Below are positions 1 through 8,379 of a DNA stretch of 35,041 bases, piece after piece. Within the stretch, counting starts at the first letter, position 1, and each line of letters begins with the position of its first letter. The notes under the pieces were generated by a model. It searched no databases. It was not told the DNA's origin and worked only from the letters and a program-made list of their open reading frames with translations. The stretch spans positions 1 to 35,041 of the forward strand of contig JAFAMB010000045.1 of the NCBI GenBank assembly GCA_019233825.1. The letters are read 5' to 3'. The position numbers and the translations under genes are program-made. The stretch comes from Verrucomicrobiota bacterium (GTDB taxonomy: Bacteria; Verrucomicrobiota; Verrucomicrobiia; Chthoniobacterales; JAFAMB01).

Positions 1-244
1 CAGCATACTGCGGTTGCTTTTTCACTGGGGCGTGCCTGTGAAGAGAATTCTTTTTAAAATCTGATAGCTCCAGGGTCGAGGTCCCGCCCTGAGAATCCTT
101 GAAAGGCGAAATGTTTTCGGCCCGTAGGGCCTCCAGTTCAGGTGCCATCTCGGCCAAACGCTCAGACTGCCACAACGCGGCTTGGAGTAAGCGAGCCGGA
201 TTGTCGCTGTGCCATTGTCTGAGCAGCGCCGCAGCGACCTTCAT
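1..244 (-). CDS. Partial hypothetical protein (3' end off the left edge)
   Basis: This frame is missing from the ORF track because it runs off the window. Reading from ATG at 244 on the minus strand gives about 81 open codons, beginning MKVAAALLRQWHSDNPARLL and continuing through a charged, helix-prone stretch (QSERLAEMAPELEALRAEN). The first half looks like real coding sequence. The second half, after about residue 46, contains the reverse complement of CTGAGAATCCTTGAAAGGC, which recurs at 24122-24140, so the downstream part may derive from repeat insertion. The frame stays open upstream of the ATG for roughly 30 codons without a better start, and no convincing Shine-Dalgarno is seen. I recognise no family. 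It may be a gene fragment rather than an intact gene. Confidence 0.4.
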   Translation of the reverse strand, partial: MKVAAALLRQWHSDNPARLLQAALWQSERLAEMAPELEALRAENISPFKDSQGGTSTLELSDFKKNSLHRHAPVKKQPQYA

Positions 245-677
245 GCGCAGAGCCCGCTCTGGCCTCCCTTGAGGACGCGTTCGCTTTGGGAAAGATCCCA
301 GAGCTCCGCTACGCTCCACCCTGGGCTAAGGTCTGTTGCCACTTCGTGACAAGGATCCATCCAAAATCCGCCCTCTCTTCGCGCTATTCGGCCCGCTGGG
401 TTCTGAGTACTGCGGGATGCTCTCCGCATCGAAGAGCTCAAGCTGGCCGATCGGGGTTGGTGATCAGACAGTGATCATTTTCGAAAGCCTATCTTGGACA
501 CTAGCTACGTTATACAGGCTGGAAGCCTATGCTACGCTACGCAGGCTGGAAGCCTGTGCTACCTTATGCAGGCGGGAAGCCTGTGCTACCTCCGGTAGGG
601 CGAGGCTCGGCCCCGATAGTCGGATTTGGTTAGGTTCCTTTGTTTGCTTGGGAGGGCGCGGTTGGTAGACTCGCTCT
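245..677. other. Intergenic region without a supportable gene
   Basis: Overlapping ORFs on both strands (241-441, 286-474, 336-668) are low-complexity frames with no recognisable domain and no ribosome binding site. The right half holds a hairpin repeat cluster, annotated separately. The left half (about 270-470) looks like decayed or dispersed repeat DNA. I see no RNA gene or promoter here that I can defend. Confidence 0.6.
513..614 (+). repeat. Cluster of CTACC-tailed hairpin repeats (three units plus one inverted)
   Basis: Three tandem units read stem, GGA-type loop, stem, then GCTAC(C): AGGCT-GGA-AGCCT (about 515-535), CAGGCT-GGA-AGCCTG (about 542-563) and CAGGC-GGGAA-GCCTG (about 569-590). 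A unit in the opposite sense, GGTAGGGCGAGGCTC, follows at 594-608. These are members of the dispersed family described in the findings. In-frame reading through them creates the spurious RLEACATL-type peptide of ORF 336-668. Confidence 0.85.
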
Positions 678-944
678 ATGAAAACTCAGGATGCCATCAC
701 TATTCTTGACCATTTCGCATGCACTTTGCTTCCGGTCGCCTTGCAGATGAACAACGGGAACATGAAAGATGCAGTCACGGATTCGTATGAGGTGGCGCTG
801 GAAGTGCTGAAACAACGCCAGAACTTTCATACCCGGGCTTTGCATGAGCTTGAGGCTCACGCGGGTAGACTTGATGCCGCAGAGTTCAATGATCGCGTGG
901 TTCGCTCAAGTGAAAACCTGCGTGCGGGCGAGGAGCGATCGTAA
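678..944 (+). CDS. Small hypothetical protein, 88 aa
   Basis: An ATG-started frame of 88 codons, predicted soluble, with no signal peptide or membrane segment. The sequence is mixed alpha-helical and acidic/basic (for example NMKDAVTDSYEVALEVLKQR), with a composition like a real protein and unlike the repeat-derived frames just upstream. It ends 21 nt before the GH3 gene on the same strand, so the two could be co-transcribed. No Shine-Dalgarno of note precedes the ATG; the DNA just upstream is the hairpin cluster. I do not recognise a family and assign no function. The antisense ORF 630-860 is treated as a shadow. Confidence 0.6.
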   Translation: MKTQDAITILDHFACTLLPVALQMNNGNMKDAVTDSYEVALEVLKQRQNFHTRALHELEAHAGRLDAAEFNDRVVRSSENLRAGEERS

Positions 945-965
945 CGAGGTCTCTCGCAATTATCG

Positions 966-3440
966 ATGAAACCGTTACGCTTGTTCATCGGTCTGTTGAT
1001 CATTCTTTCCATTGTAACCCGCGGATGGACAACGGAATCGGAAGAAACCCGAGTCGAAAAGATTTTGAGCCAAATGATCCTGAAAGAGAAGATCGATTAC
1101 GTCGGCGGGGTCAACGCGATGTCAATCCAACCAATTCCCAGGCTTGGCTTACCGGAGATTCGCATGTCGGACGGCCCCCTCGGAGTCCGGCGGGACACGC
1201 CGAGTACCCGTTATCCGGGCGGGATCGCGCTGGCAGCGAGTTGGAATCGGGCTCTGGCGGCTAAAGAAGGCATATCGATGGGTCGGGATTGCCGGGCTCG
1301 AGGTCTCCATGTCCTGCTTGCTCCCGGCGTAAACATCAACCGCCTCCCGATCTGTGGAAGGAATTTTGAATATGTCGCCGGTGAAGATCCATATTTGGCC
1401 GCACAGCTGGTCGTTCCTTTTATTCGCGGAGTTCAAAGTCAGGGAGTCGTAGCAACCGCGAAACATTTCGCCGCTAATAATCAGGAAATTAATCGCCGGA
1501 GTATCAATGTGGTTGTCAGCGAAAGGGCGTTGCGGGAGATCTATCTACCTGCGTTCGAGGCGGCAGTGCGAATAGCCAGGGTCGGTGCAGTAATGGATGC
1601 GTACAACAAGGTGAATGGGCAGTACTGTACCGAGAACGAGTTTCTGAATGACTGGGTCCTGAAATCGGAATGGGCGTTCGATGGGGTTCTAATGTCGGAT
1701 TGGGGAGCGACCCACAGCGCGTTGGGTGCGGCTCGCCACGGCCTGGACCTGGAAATGCCGACAGGCGAGTGGATGAACTCGAAAAATTTGGTTCCGGCCC
1801 TGCGTGGTGGTGAAATCACCGAAAAACAGATCGATGAAAAGGTGAGGCGAATTTTGCGGATGATCGTCCGGATGGGATTTCTCGATCGTCCACAGATAGA
1901 TCCGTCGATCCCGGAGAATGATCCTGAAAGCGCCAAAACCGCCCTGGCTATTGCTGAAGAGGGAATTGTGCTCCTGAAGAACGACCGAAAAACTTTGCCA
2001 TTGGATGGGGCCGGGGTGAAAAAGATCGCGGTAATCGGGCCGAATGCTCACCCCGGCGTCCCGGCCGGCTGGGGCAGTTCCTATGTCAACCCGTTCTATG
2101 CCGTGAGCGTGCTTGATGGCCTCATGAACAATAAGGGACCGGATTTGCTTGTCGATTACTTCGATGTCGGCGTCGGCAATTTCGGGACTTCGCAATTTGA
2201 ACACGAAGATCGACCTGGGCAATTTTCTGACGGTTTGCGGGCAGAATATTTTTCCAACCTGACGCTTTCAGGTACTGCAATCCTCGATCGAGTCGATCAA
2301 CGGATCAATTTCGACTGGGCGAACGCGAATCCTCCGCGTGGTCGTTTGCCGCCACAATTCAGCGTGCGTTGGACCGGAGTGATTCGGGCCAATGACTCTT
2401 TTCGCCACGTCTTTCGTGCGAGAGCGGACGCGGGTATTCGGGTTTTCCTCAATGACGAGCTGATCATCAACGATTGGATCGATCACGCGGCGCGTCCTGA
2501 CACCGTGACGAGGGTGCTCGAAGCCGGTCGAATCTACAGATTACGGGTGGAATATAAGAATAGCGGTGGAGGAGGTGCCGTAGCACAGTTTGGTTGGGCG
2601 TCATTAAAGGTTCCAGACAGCGTTGGCGGTTACGATGCCGCAATCGTCTGCGTTGGATTTGACAATGGCACCGAAGGAGAAGGCTTTGATCGCACTTTCG
2701 AACTCCCGGATGGGCAAGACGATCTTGTGAGTGGCGTCGCGGAAAAAAATCCGCATACCGTAGTTGTTCTGAACTCGGGCGGGAACGTGGACATGCACCG
2801 CTGGCTCGACAAGGTGCCTGCGCTTCTGCACGCCTGGTATCCAGGTCAGGAAGGAGGTAATGCGCTGGCTAAAATCCTATTTGGTGACATAAGCCCGTCC
2901 GCCAAACTTCCGGTGACTTTTGAAGTCAGCGAAAATGATAACCCGGCATTCAAATCCTATCCTTCCGATAGCAGTGGTGAAAATGTCCGATACGAGGAAG
3001 GAATATTCGTCGGGTACCGCGGATATGATCACTTTGGGATCAAGCCTTTGTTTCCCTTCGGTTTTGGGCTTTCATACACGCAATTTGACTATTCCGATCT
3101 CCGAATTGGCCAGGGTCAGTCTCCGAATCACGAAGAAGCAGAGATTACATTTAAGGTTCGCAATATTGGTGACCGGGCAGGAGCAGAGGTCGCGCAGCTT
3201 TATGTGAAAGAGATGCGGCCGGCAATCGAGCGGCCGGTCAGAGAGCTGAAGGGGTTTGAGAAAGTTTTTCTATCACCTGGGGAATCCAAGATGATAACGA
3301 TCAGGCTCGACCGGAATTCTTTTGCGTACTACGACCCTGCAGCAGGTGAGTGGAAGACGGATCCGGGCGAATACGAGATCTCAATTGGTGCGTCCTCGCG
3401 GGATTTGAGGGTTAAGCAGACTTTAGAGATTTTTCCTTAG
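966..3440 (+). CDS. Secreted GH3 beta-glucosidase with inserted PA14 domain
   Basis: 824 aa glycoside hydrolase family 3 enzyme, expected to release terminal beta-linked glucose (or a related sugar) from oligosaccharides outside the cytoplasm. Residues 1-22 form a Sec signal peptide (MKPLRLFIGLLIILSIVTRG). The N-terminal GH3 barrel follows, with the nucleophile motif VLMSDWGA (Asp about 245). The C-terminal GH3 domain is split by a PA14 carbohydrate-binding insertion at about 422-548 (LRAEYFSN to VAQFGW). The likely acid/base Glu is about 572 in EGEGFDR, the motif used by PA14-bearing GH3 beta-glucosidases. A fibronectin III-like domain closes the protein (about 722-815). Length and order match that subfamily. 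The exact sugar specificity cannot be read from the sequence. No polysaccharide-utilisation partners are adjacent. Confidence 0.93.
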   Translation: MKPLRLFIGLLIILSIVTRGWTTESEETRVEKILSQMILKEKIDYVGGVNAMSIQPIPRLGLPEIRMSDGPLGVRRDTPSTRYPGGIALAASWNRALAAKEGISMGRDCRARGLHVLLAPGVNINRLPICGRNFEYVAGEDPYLAAQLVVPFIRGVQSQGVVATAKHFAANNQEINRRSINVVVSERALREIYLPAFEAAVRIARVGAVMDAYNKVNGQYCTENEFLNDWVLKSEWAFDGVLMSDWGATHSALGAARHGLDLEMPTGEWMNSKNLVPALRGGEITEKQIDEKVRRILRMIVRMGFLDRPQIDPSIPENDPESAKTALAIAEEGIVLLKNDRKTLPLDGAGVKKIAVIGPNAHPGVPAGWGSSYVNPFYAVSVLDGLMNNKGPDLLVDYFDVGVGNFGTSQFEHEDRPGQFSDGLRAEYFSNLTLSGTAILDRVDQRINFDWANANPPRGRLPPQFSVRWTGVIRANDSFRHVFRARADAGIRVFLNDELIINDWIDHAARPDTVTRVLEAGRIYRLRVEYKNSGGGGAVAQFGWASLKVPDSVGGYDAAIVCVGFDNGTEGEGFDRTFELPDGQDDLVSGVAEKNPHTVVVLNSGGNVDMHRWLDKVPALLHAWYPGQEGGNALAKILFGDISPSAKLPVTFEVSENDNPAFKSYPSDSSGENVRYEEGIFVGYRGYDHFGIKPLFPFGFGLSYTQFDYSDLRIGQGQSPNHEEAEITFKVRNIGDRAGAEVAQLYVKEMRPAIERPVRELKGFEKVFLSPGESKMITIRLDRNSFAYYDPAAGEWKTDPGEYEISIGASSRDLRVKQTLEIFP

Positions 3441-3445
3441 AGCCC

Positions 3446-3522
3446 CGGTAGGGCGAGGCTCCTGGTAGGGCGAGGCTCCGTCCGAGCCGCAGGGCGGCGG
3501 TAGGTCGCGCTCCCGCGCGACC
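3446..3522 (+). repeat. GGTAG-headed hairpin repeats, left set
   Basis: Two tandem GGTAGGGCGAGGCTCC units are followed by GGTAG plus a 7-bp stem with TCCC loop (GTCGCGC/GCGCGAC). They lie six bases after the GH3 stop codon. Confidence 0.85.
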
Positions 3523-3802
3523 AGTCCGCGCCGCCCCGGAGGACAGAACACCGCGGGGGCGCGCCTCGAGCGTCTATGCGGCCTTGCAGACGGCAGCTGC
3601 GGCTGCTTCCGGCCGCGGCCCATCGGACCCGCGGCCGGCCTGCCGGAGCAAGCCTAAAGCGATAAATCCCAGGGGGTTCGGGGGACAGAGTCCCCCGATT
3701 GCTCCAATAACACGCGGACCTACATCCCTTTGCAGTTCCCACAGCCTTGCGCCCCCGCAGCGAAATCTTTCAAACACAGTTGCTACCGCCGTCTCCCGCG
3801 GC

Positions 3803-3841
3803 TCGGGCGGAGCCTCGCCCTACCGGGAGCCTCGCCCTACC
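3803..3841 (-). repeat. CTACC-tailed hairpin repeats, right set (inverted)
   Basis: GGGCGGAGCCTCGCCCTACC and GGGAGCCTCGCCCTACC are the reverse complement of the units at 3446-3480. The first can fold as GGGCG/CGCCC. They end 35 nt before the moeA start, so they could lie in its 5' untranslated region. Confidence 0.85.
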
Positions 3842-3876
3842 ATTGCTTCTTCCCCGAGTCTGCATTTTGGTTGGCT

Positions 3877-5052
3877 ATGCTCCTGAACGAACGAGAGACT
3901 TTGGAACGCGTGCTGCAATCGGTGGGACCATTGGGCGTGGAAAATGTATCGATCTGGGATAGTCGAAACAGGGTTCTTGCCCGAGATGTCATTGCTGCTG
4001 TCGCGTTGCCCCGCTTTGATAATTCGACGATGGACGGGTACGCCGTCCGAGCCGAGGACGCGATTCAAGGTGCTCGGTTGGTGGTAGGGGGAGAGCAAGC
4101 CGCCGGCGTGGATGCCGGATTGAGCGTCGGGCAAGGCCAGGCGATTCGCATCTTCACAGGCGCGCCGATACCTCGCCACGCCGATGCCGTGGTTATGCAG
4201 GAGGACGCGGACCTCCGCGACGGCGTAATCTTCTTACGAGAAAGTGTGACTCGGGGGGAAAACATCCGGGTGCGCGGCAATGATCTTTGCGAAGGTCAGG
4301 TGGTAGCGTTTGGGGGAAGCGTACTGACCGGACCGAAACTTGCGGCAATCGCTTCACAGGGTGTTAGCGAGTTGCCGGTCTTTGAGCGTCCACGCGTCGC
4401 GATTCTCGCAACCGGGAGCGAACTGCGGTCACAAGGCGAAACCATCAATGCCGGCCAGATATACGAAACGAACAGGATTATGCTGGCCGAGCTTGTGGCA
4501 AGCTCCGGGTCTCAGGGACAGATTTTCAGTATCGTGCCGGATACCGAGGCCGCTCATTTGGAGAGCTTCGAGCAGGCGCGGGGGTCCGATGTGATCGTCG
4601 TGGCCGGAGGCGTCTCGGTTGGTGAGAAAGATTTGGTCAAGCCGGCCTTGCTAAGACTCGGCGCCAAGCTGGATCTCTGGAGGGTAGCGGTGAAGCCTGG
4701 CAAGCCGTTCATGTTCGGACACTTAGGGCGCACTCTGGTGTTCGGGTTGCCAGGGAACCCGGTTTCAGCGTTTGTGACTTTTTTGCTGTTTGCGCGGCCG
4801 GCACTCTGGAAGCTTGGCGGTCGCTCCTCGTTTGATTTGCCGCGTGCTCGGGCGCGCCTTGCCGAGTCCCTGGTCAATCACGGCGAGCGCCCGCACTACT
4901 TGAGAGGCGTCTATGCAAATGGGATTTTCAAAGCTGTCGGCAGACAAGAATCACACGCCTTGTTTGCGTTGTCTCTGGCAAATGCCCTTTGCAGGTTGGA
5001 ACCGGATCAGACAATCGCGGCAGACACGCTTGTCGACGTGATTCCGCTTTGA
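3877..5052 (+). CDS. moeA: Molybdopterin molybdotransferase MoeA
   Basis: 391 aa from the ATG at 3877 (MLLNERETLERVLQ). The ORF track starts 49 codons earlier, inside the repeat DNA, which is not credible for this family. MoeA inserts molybdate into adenylylated molybdopterin, the last step in molybdenum cofactor synthesis. Hallmarks are NSTMDGYAVRAED near the N-terminus, GGVSVGEKD in the central MogA-like domain, VKPGKPFMFG and GLPGNPVSAFV. A C-terminal MoeA domain IV follows. The length is typical. No other moa/mob gene or molybdoenzyme is in the window, so its partners are elsewhere. A hairpin repeat begins a few bases after the TGA stop. Confidence 0.93.
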   Translation: MLLNERETLERVLQSVGPLGVENVSIWDSRNRVLARDVIAAVALPRFDNSTMDGYAVRAEDAIQGARLVVGGEQAAGVDAGLSVGQGQAIRIFTGAPIPRHADAVVMQEDADLRDGVIFLRESVTRGENIRVRGNDLCEGQVVAFGGSVLTGPKLAAIASQGVSELPVFERPRVAILATGSELRSQGETINAGQIYETNRIMLAELVASSGSQGQIFSIVPDTEAAHLESFEQARGSDVIVVAGGVSVGEKDLVKPALLRLGAKLDLWRVAVKPGKPFMFGHLGRTLVFGLPGNPVSAFVTFLLFARPALWKLGGRSSFDLPRARARLAESLVNHGERPHYLRGVYANGIFKAVGRQESHALFALSLANALCRLEPDQTIAADTLVDVIPL

Positions 5053-5457
5053 GCGCCGGTAGGGTCGCGCTCCCGCGCGACTGGCGTGTGCCGCGTACTA
5101 CCCTTAAATCTAAATTCCGAAATTAAGGAGCCGTCCTCCGTGCTCGTGCTCGTCGTCGTCCTCGCGAGACTCTGGTGCCTCACAGTCAGCCCAGCCGCAA
5201 CAGAACAGTTGTACGGAGATAGGGTCCTCTTCGCGGCGCAGAAGGCCAATCCATCGAGTACGAGGACGACGACGAGCACGAGCACGATCCCCAAAGTTCG
5301 GGATCTAGGTTAGGTTGAATCAGCGGCGACGTCCCGGGTCGCGGCGGGGGGCGTCCTGCCACGCGCGTCCCTACCAACGGACGTCCGGGAGCCCGTCCCT
5401 ACCGGCACTCAAAACCCGGTTGCTAAGAGCAAATCCCAGAATGATATTTTGACGAAG
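5053..5457. other. Intergenic region with repeats, no gene
   Basis: Starts with a GGTAGGGTCGCGC-TCCC-GCGCGACT hairpin unit (5058-5082), contains a 24-bp perfect inverted repeat (annotated separately) and ends with CCCTACC-tailed units around 5365-5404. ORFs 5007-5294, 5086-5313 and 5186-5377 run through these repeats (Ser/Cys/Thr/Val-rich nonsense) and are rejected. No clear sigma-70 promoter for nadA is visible. Confidence 0.65.
5141..5284. repeat. 24-bp perfect inverted repeat with GAC/GAG-rich arms
   Basis: The left arm 5141-5164 (TGCTCGTGCTCGTCG...) and right arm 5261-5284 (...CGACGAGCACGAGCA) are exact reverse complements over 24 bp, with 96 nt between them. Within each arm the sequence is itself a trinucleotide-like run of CGT/CGA. 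The whole could fold into a long stem or be the remnant of a small inverted-repeat element. Confidence 0.85.
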
Positions 5458-6402
5458 ATGGTTGCGCTTAAAGAAGGATACGATCTGGCCGCAGAGGTTC
5501 TAGGTTTAAAGAAGCAGCGTAACGCGATTATTCTCGCTCATAACTACCAAGTGCCGGAAATTCAGGACTTGGCCGATTACGTCGGCGATTCGCTAGGCCT
5601 GAGTTTCAAAGCTAGAGAGACGGATGCGGATGTTATTGTTTTCTGTGGCGTGCATTTCATGGCCGAAACGGCGAAAATCGTGAATCCGGCAAAGACGGTG
5701 ATTCTGCCCGACTTGGATGCGGGTTGTTCGCTCTCAGAATCCTGCCCGGCCGAGCGTCTTGAAGAATTCCTTCAGGAGCACGCTGACAAGAATTACTACG
5801 TCATTGCCTACATTAATTGCAGCGCGGGGGTGAAAGCGCTCTCTGATATCATCTGTACCAGCGGCAACGCGGTGCAGATTGTCGAAAATGCTCCGGCGGA
5901 TCGGAACATTCTTTTCGTTCCCGATCAAAATCTCGGGGCCTGGGTTATGGAAAAAACGGGCCGAAAGATGGATCTCTGGCGGGGAGTTTGTTACGTCCAT
6001 GTAGAATTTACCCGGAACAGCATTGGAGCAATACGGGAACTGCACCCGGGAGCGCCGGTCGTCGCTCATCCGGAATGCACATTCGCGGTCAGACTTTTGG
6101 CAGACGAGGTCTGTTCGACTGAAAAGATGATAAAATATTGCAGGGAGTCGGACGCTGAGTCTTTCATTATCGTGACAGAATCAGGTATGCTCCACCGGTT
6201 GAGGAAAGAGATCCCCGATAAGGCATTTATTGCGGGACCCACGGATCGATGTGCCTGCGCCGATTGCCGATTCATGAAGAGAAATACATTGGAAAAAGTG
6301 CGAGACGCGCTGGCAAATCTTTCGCCGGAAATTCGGATGCCCGAAGCGTTGCGCAAACGGGCAGAGCTGCCTATCATTCGGATGTTAGAACTTAGCCGTT
6401 GA
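5458..6402 (+). CDS. nadA: Quinolinate synthase NadA
   Basis: 314 aa from ATG 5458; a TTG at 5449 is the alternative start used by the ORF track. Neither has a well-spaced Shine-Dalgarno. NadA condenses iminoaspartate with dihydroxyacetone phosphate to quinolinate, the first committed precursor of NAD, using an oxygen-sensitive [4Fe-4S] cluster. The expected cluster cysteines are visible at about C90 (DAGCSLSESC), C178 (LWRGVCYVH) and C270 (ADCRFMKRN). Other family motifs are AHNYQVPEIQDLADYVGDS and FMAETAKIV. Spacing of the three cysteines fits the family. nadB and nadC are not nearby. Its TGA overlaps the TTG start of the next gene, implying translational coupling. Confidence 0.94.
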   Translation: MVALKEGYDLAAEVLGLKKQRNAIILAHNYQVPEIQDLADYVGDSLGLSFKARETDADVIVFCGVHFMAETAKIVNPAKTVILPDLDAGCSLSESCPAERLEEFLQEHADKNYYVIAYINCSAGVKALSDIICTSGNAVQIVENAPADRNILFVPDQNLGAWVMEKTGRKMDLWRGVCYVHVEFTRNSIGAIRELHPGAPVVAHPECTFAVRLLADEVCSTEKMIKYCRESDAESFIIVTESGMLHRLRKEIPDKAFIAGPTDRCACADCRFMKRNTLEKVRDALANLSPEIRMPEALRKRAELPIIRMLELSR

Positions 6403-7583
6403 ACAGTGCCTCTGCTGTTGTCATCGGAGCTGGGCCCGCCGGACTACGGGCCGCGGAAGTAATTGCTCAGAAGGGAATCCGCACAACGATTTTTGAGCAA
6501 AAGGCTTCGCCGGGACGAAAATTTCTCGTCGCCGGCAGAGGCGGCTTGAACATTACTCATTCTGAGCCGCTCGAAGACTTTGCAACGCGGTACGATCTGC
6601 CGGCAAGATGGGGTGGCCTGCTGCGCCGGTTTTCTCCGGACGATCTTCGCGGATGGTTCAAAGAACTTGGCGTGGAAACATTTGTCGGGACCAGCGGTCG
6701 AGTTTTCCCTCGCAACATTCGCACGCCAATGATTCTCGAATTATGGTTGGAACGGCTTGACAGCCTTGGAGTTGACTTCCAAGTGGGGCTGCGGTTTCAC
6801 CAGATGCTCGGCAGCGGGCCCTACGATCTGGTGTTTCAACGGGGTACGAAATACCATCTGGTGACCGCGGATACAGTGGTTTTTGCGCTCGGAGGTGCCT
6901 CCTGGCCTCAGACGGGTTCGGACGCTCTCTGGGTTGAGGAGTTTCGCCGCTTGGGTGTGCCAGTCAATAAGTTTGTGGCCGCCAACGTTGGTTGGGAGCG
7001 CCCGTGGTCCCAGGCGTTTCTAGGCGTCGCCGACGGAAAACCGCTCAAAAACCTCCAGGTGACGTGTTCGGGTCGCAGCGTAAAAGGCGAGCTGATGGTC
7101 ACACAATATGGCCTCGAGGGAGGTGCGCTTTACCAATTGACTCGTGAGCTAAGAAAATCTCCGCAGATAGAGATTGATTTTAAGCCCGGGCTGAGCCGCG
7201 CGCAGCTGGAAGAACGCTGGCGCGCTGATGTGGACCCGAAAGAAGGAGCACTTAAACTTTGGCGGATGAGTGCTGCTGCCGTCGCGCTCATTCAGGAGAT
7301 CGCACAGCCGAAAACTCCGACTCAATGGATCGCAGCGGTCAAACGGTGCCGGATCGTCTTTGAGCGCCCCAGGCCCATTGAGGAGGCCATCTCTAGCGCC
7401 GGAGGCGTGCCGTGGGATCAACTCACCGATGATCTGATGTTGCGCTCTGTTCCTGGTGTGTTTTGCGCCGGCGAAATGATCGATTGGGAGGCTCCGACCG
7501 GAGGATATCTCATGCAAGGCTGTTTTGTGACCGGTACAATTGCCGGCGAGGGAGCCGCGAAGTGGATTGCGAAGGCTCATTAG
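6399..7583 (+). CDS. BaiN/HI0933-type FAD-dependent flavoprotein (TIGR03862-like)
   Basis: 394 aa. A dinucleotide-binding motif lies right at the N-terminus (VVIGAGPAGLRAAE), followed by GRKFLVAGRGGLNITHSE, the signature of the HI0933/BaiN family. Near the C-terminus is the FAD-contacting GVFCAGEMIDWEAPTGGYLMQG. The only in-frame start close enough to the Rossmann motif is TTG at 6399, whose last two bases form the TGA stop of nadA (TTGA overlap). Family members are called NAD(P)/FAD-dependent oxidoreductases; most have no proven substrate, and the bile-acid role of BaiN should not be transferred. Coupling to nadA suggests a link to redox or NAD metabolism, but that is inference only. Confidence 0.85.
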   Translation: MNSASAVVIGAGPAGLRAAEVIAQKGIRTTIFEQKASPGRKFLVAGRGGLNITHSEPLEDFATRYDLPARWGGLLRRFSPDDLRGWFKELGVETFVGTSGRVFPRNIRTPMILELWLERLDSLGVDFQVGLRFHQMLGSGPYDLVFQRGTKYHLVTADTVVFALGGASWPQTGSDALWVEEFRRLGVPVNKFVAANVGWERPWSQAFLGVADGKPLKNLQVTCSGRSVKGELMVTQYGLEGGALYQLTRELRKSPQIEIDFKPGLSRAQLEERWRADVDPKEGALKLWRMSAAAVALIQEIAQPKTPTQWIAAVKRCRIVFERPRPIEEAISSAGGVPWDQLTDDLMLRSVPGVFCAGEMIDWEAPTGGYLMQGCFVTGTIAGEGAAKWIAKAH

Positions 7584-7608
7584 ACGTGACAGCTTTGCGG
7601 GCACAAAC

Positions 7609-8091
7609 ATGACTATGCGACTACAGATTGGTGATCCGGCTCCTGATTTTAAAGCAACCGCGGTCGGCGGCATCTACGGTGGTGGCCAAGAGGTAAAACT
7701 TGCCGACTTCGCAGGTTCAACATTGGTTCTGTATTTTTACCCAAAGGACGATACCCCGGGGTGCACAGCGCAAGCCTGCGACTTGCGCGACTCCTGGCGC
7801 GAACTCCAATCTAAGGTGGAACTCTTCGGCGTCAGCACCGATAGCGTTGAAAGCCACCAGAAGTTTATCAAAAAACATGGTCTTCCATTTCCGCTTCTAA
7901 GCGATCCGCACCAGGAGATTGTGAACGCGTATCAGGTGTGGGTCGAGAAAAGCATGTACGGAAAGAAACACATGGGTACGGAGCGGACTACCTACCTCAT
8001 CGGCCCCGATCAGAAAATAAAAGCTGTCCTCAAGAAGGTGAAGCCTACCGAGCATATGACGCAGCTATTGAAGGCACTTTCTTCCCGGTAG
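7609..8091 (+). CDS. bcp: Thioredoxin-dependent peroxiredoxin, Bcp/PrxQ type
   Basis: 160 aa from ATG 7609 (a second ATG lies at 7615). The ORF track start at 7540 would overlap the previous gene and lacks support. Bcp reduces hydrogen peroxide and lipid hydroperoxides with thioredoxin. YPKDDTPGCTAQACDLRD contains the peroxidatic Cys52 and the resolving Cys57, the CX4C spacing of atypical 2-Cys PrxQ enzymes. Downstream FGVSTDSVESHQKF and the C-terminal strand KHMGTERTTYLIGPD fit the family. It follows the flavoprotein by 25 nt and is probably in the same transcript. Its TAG stop lies in CCCGGTAG, the head of a hairpin repeat. Confidence 0.93.
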   Translation: MTMRLQIGDPAPDFKATAVGGIYGGGQEVKLADFAGSTLVLYFYPKDDTPGCTAQACDLRDSWRELQSKVELFGVSTDSVESHQKFIKKHGLPFPLLSDPHQEIVNAYQVWVEKSMYGKKHMGTERTTYLIGPDQKIKAVLKKVKPTEHMTQLLKALSSR

Positions 8092-8379
8092 ACAAGGGGC
8101 GCGCTCCCGCGCGATCCGGGTATGCACGTCTAAGAAACGTGAACACGGGCTTCCCTAGAGCGCCCAAGTCGAATTGCAGAACCCGAAAAGACGTTTTGAA
8201 ACGTGCACGCCGGGATCGCGCGGGAGCGCGCCGCTACCGACGGGCACGCCCGGGCGTGCGGGAGCGCATCCCTGCCATCGGCCATGGCCGGATCGCGCGG
8301 CCACAAGCAGGATGCTTATGCTACCTTCATGCCGCCGCCATCGTACGCTGTTACCGTCCGAGCGCCTCCTCTACCAGAA
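8092..8379. repeat. Hairpin repeat cluster between bcp and the DUF697 gene
   Basis: Four foldable units are visible: CGCGC-TCCC-GCGCG (8100-8113, behind CGGTAG), CGCGC-GGGA-GCGCG then CCGCTACC (8217-8238), GCACGC-CCGG-GCGTGC (about 8244-8259) and AAGCA-GGA-TGCTT then ATGCTACC (8305-8325). The frames crossing them (7938-8468, 8174-8383 and the first 59 codons of ORF 8203) are rejected as coding. Confidence 0.8.

Larger units (their letters stand above)
3441..3876. other. GC-rich intergenic region framed by hairpin repeats
   Basis: No gene is supportable. The left edge has two GGTAGGGCGAGGCTCC units (3446-3480) and a GTCGCGC-TCCC-GCGCGAC hairpin behind GGTAG (about 3499-3522). The right edge has two inverted units, GGAGCCTCGCCCTACC type (about 3809-3841). 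The two edges are therefore reverse complements and could pair across about 320 nt. In between is a perfect 8-bp stem CGGGGGAC-AGA-GTCCCCCG at 3679-3697. It has no U tract, so I do not call it a terminator. ORFs 3584-3886, 3437-3742 and similar are frames through this repeat DNA. Confidence 0.7.

Noticed and set aside
336-668. Plus-strand ORF with repeats of RLEACATL type
   Set aside because: The peptide repeat is only the translation of tandem CTACC hairpins; there is no domain or ribosome site.
1149-2222. Long antisense ORFs within the GH3 gene (1149-1466, 1541-1936, 1689-2222)
   Set aside because: Shadows of a strongly supported coding gene in high-GC DNA; no motifs of their own.
3584-3886. 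Plus-strand ORF 3584-3886 and the N-terminal 49 codons of ORF 3730
   Set aside because: They translate GC-rich repeats; MoeA homology begins at the ATG at 3877.
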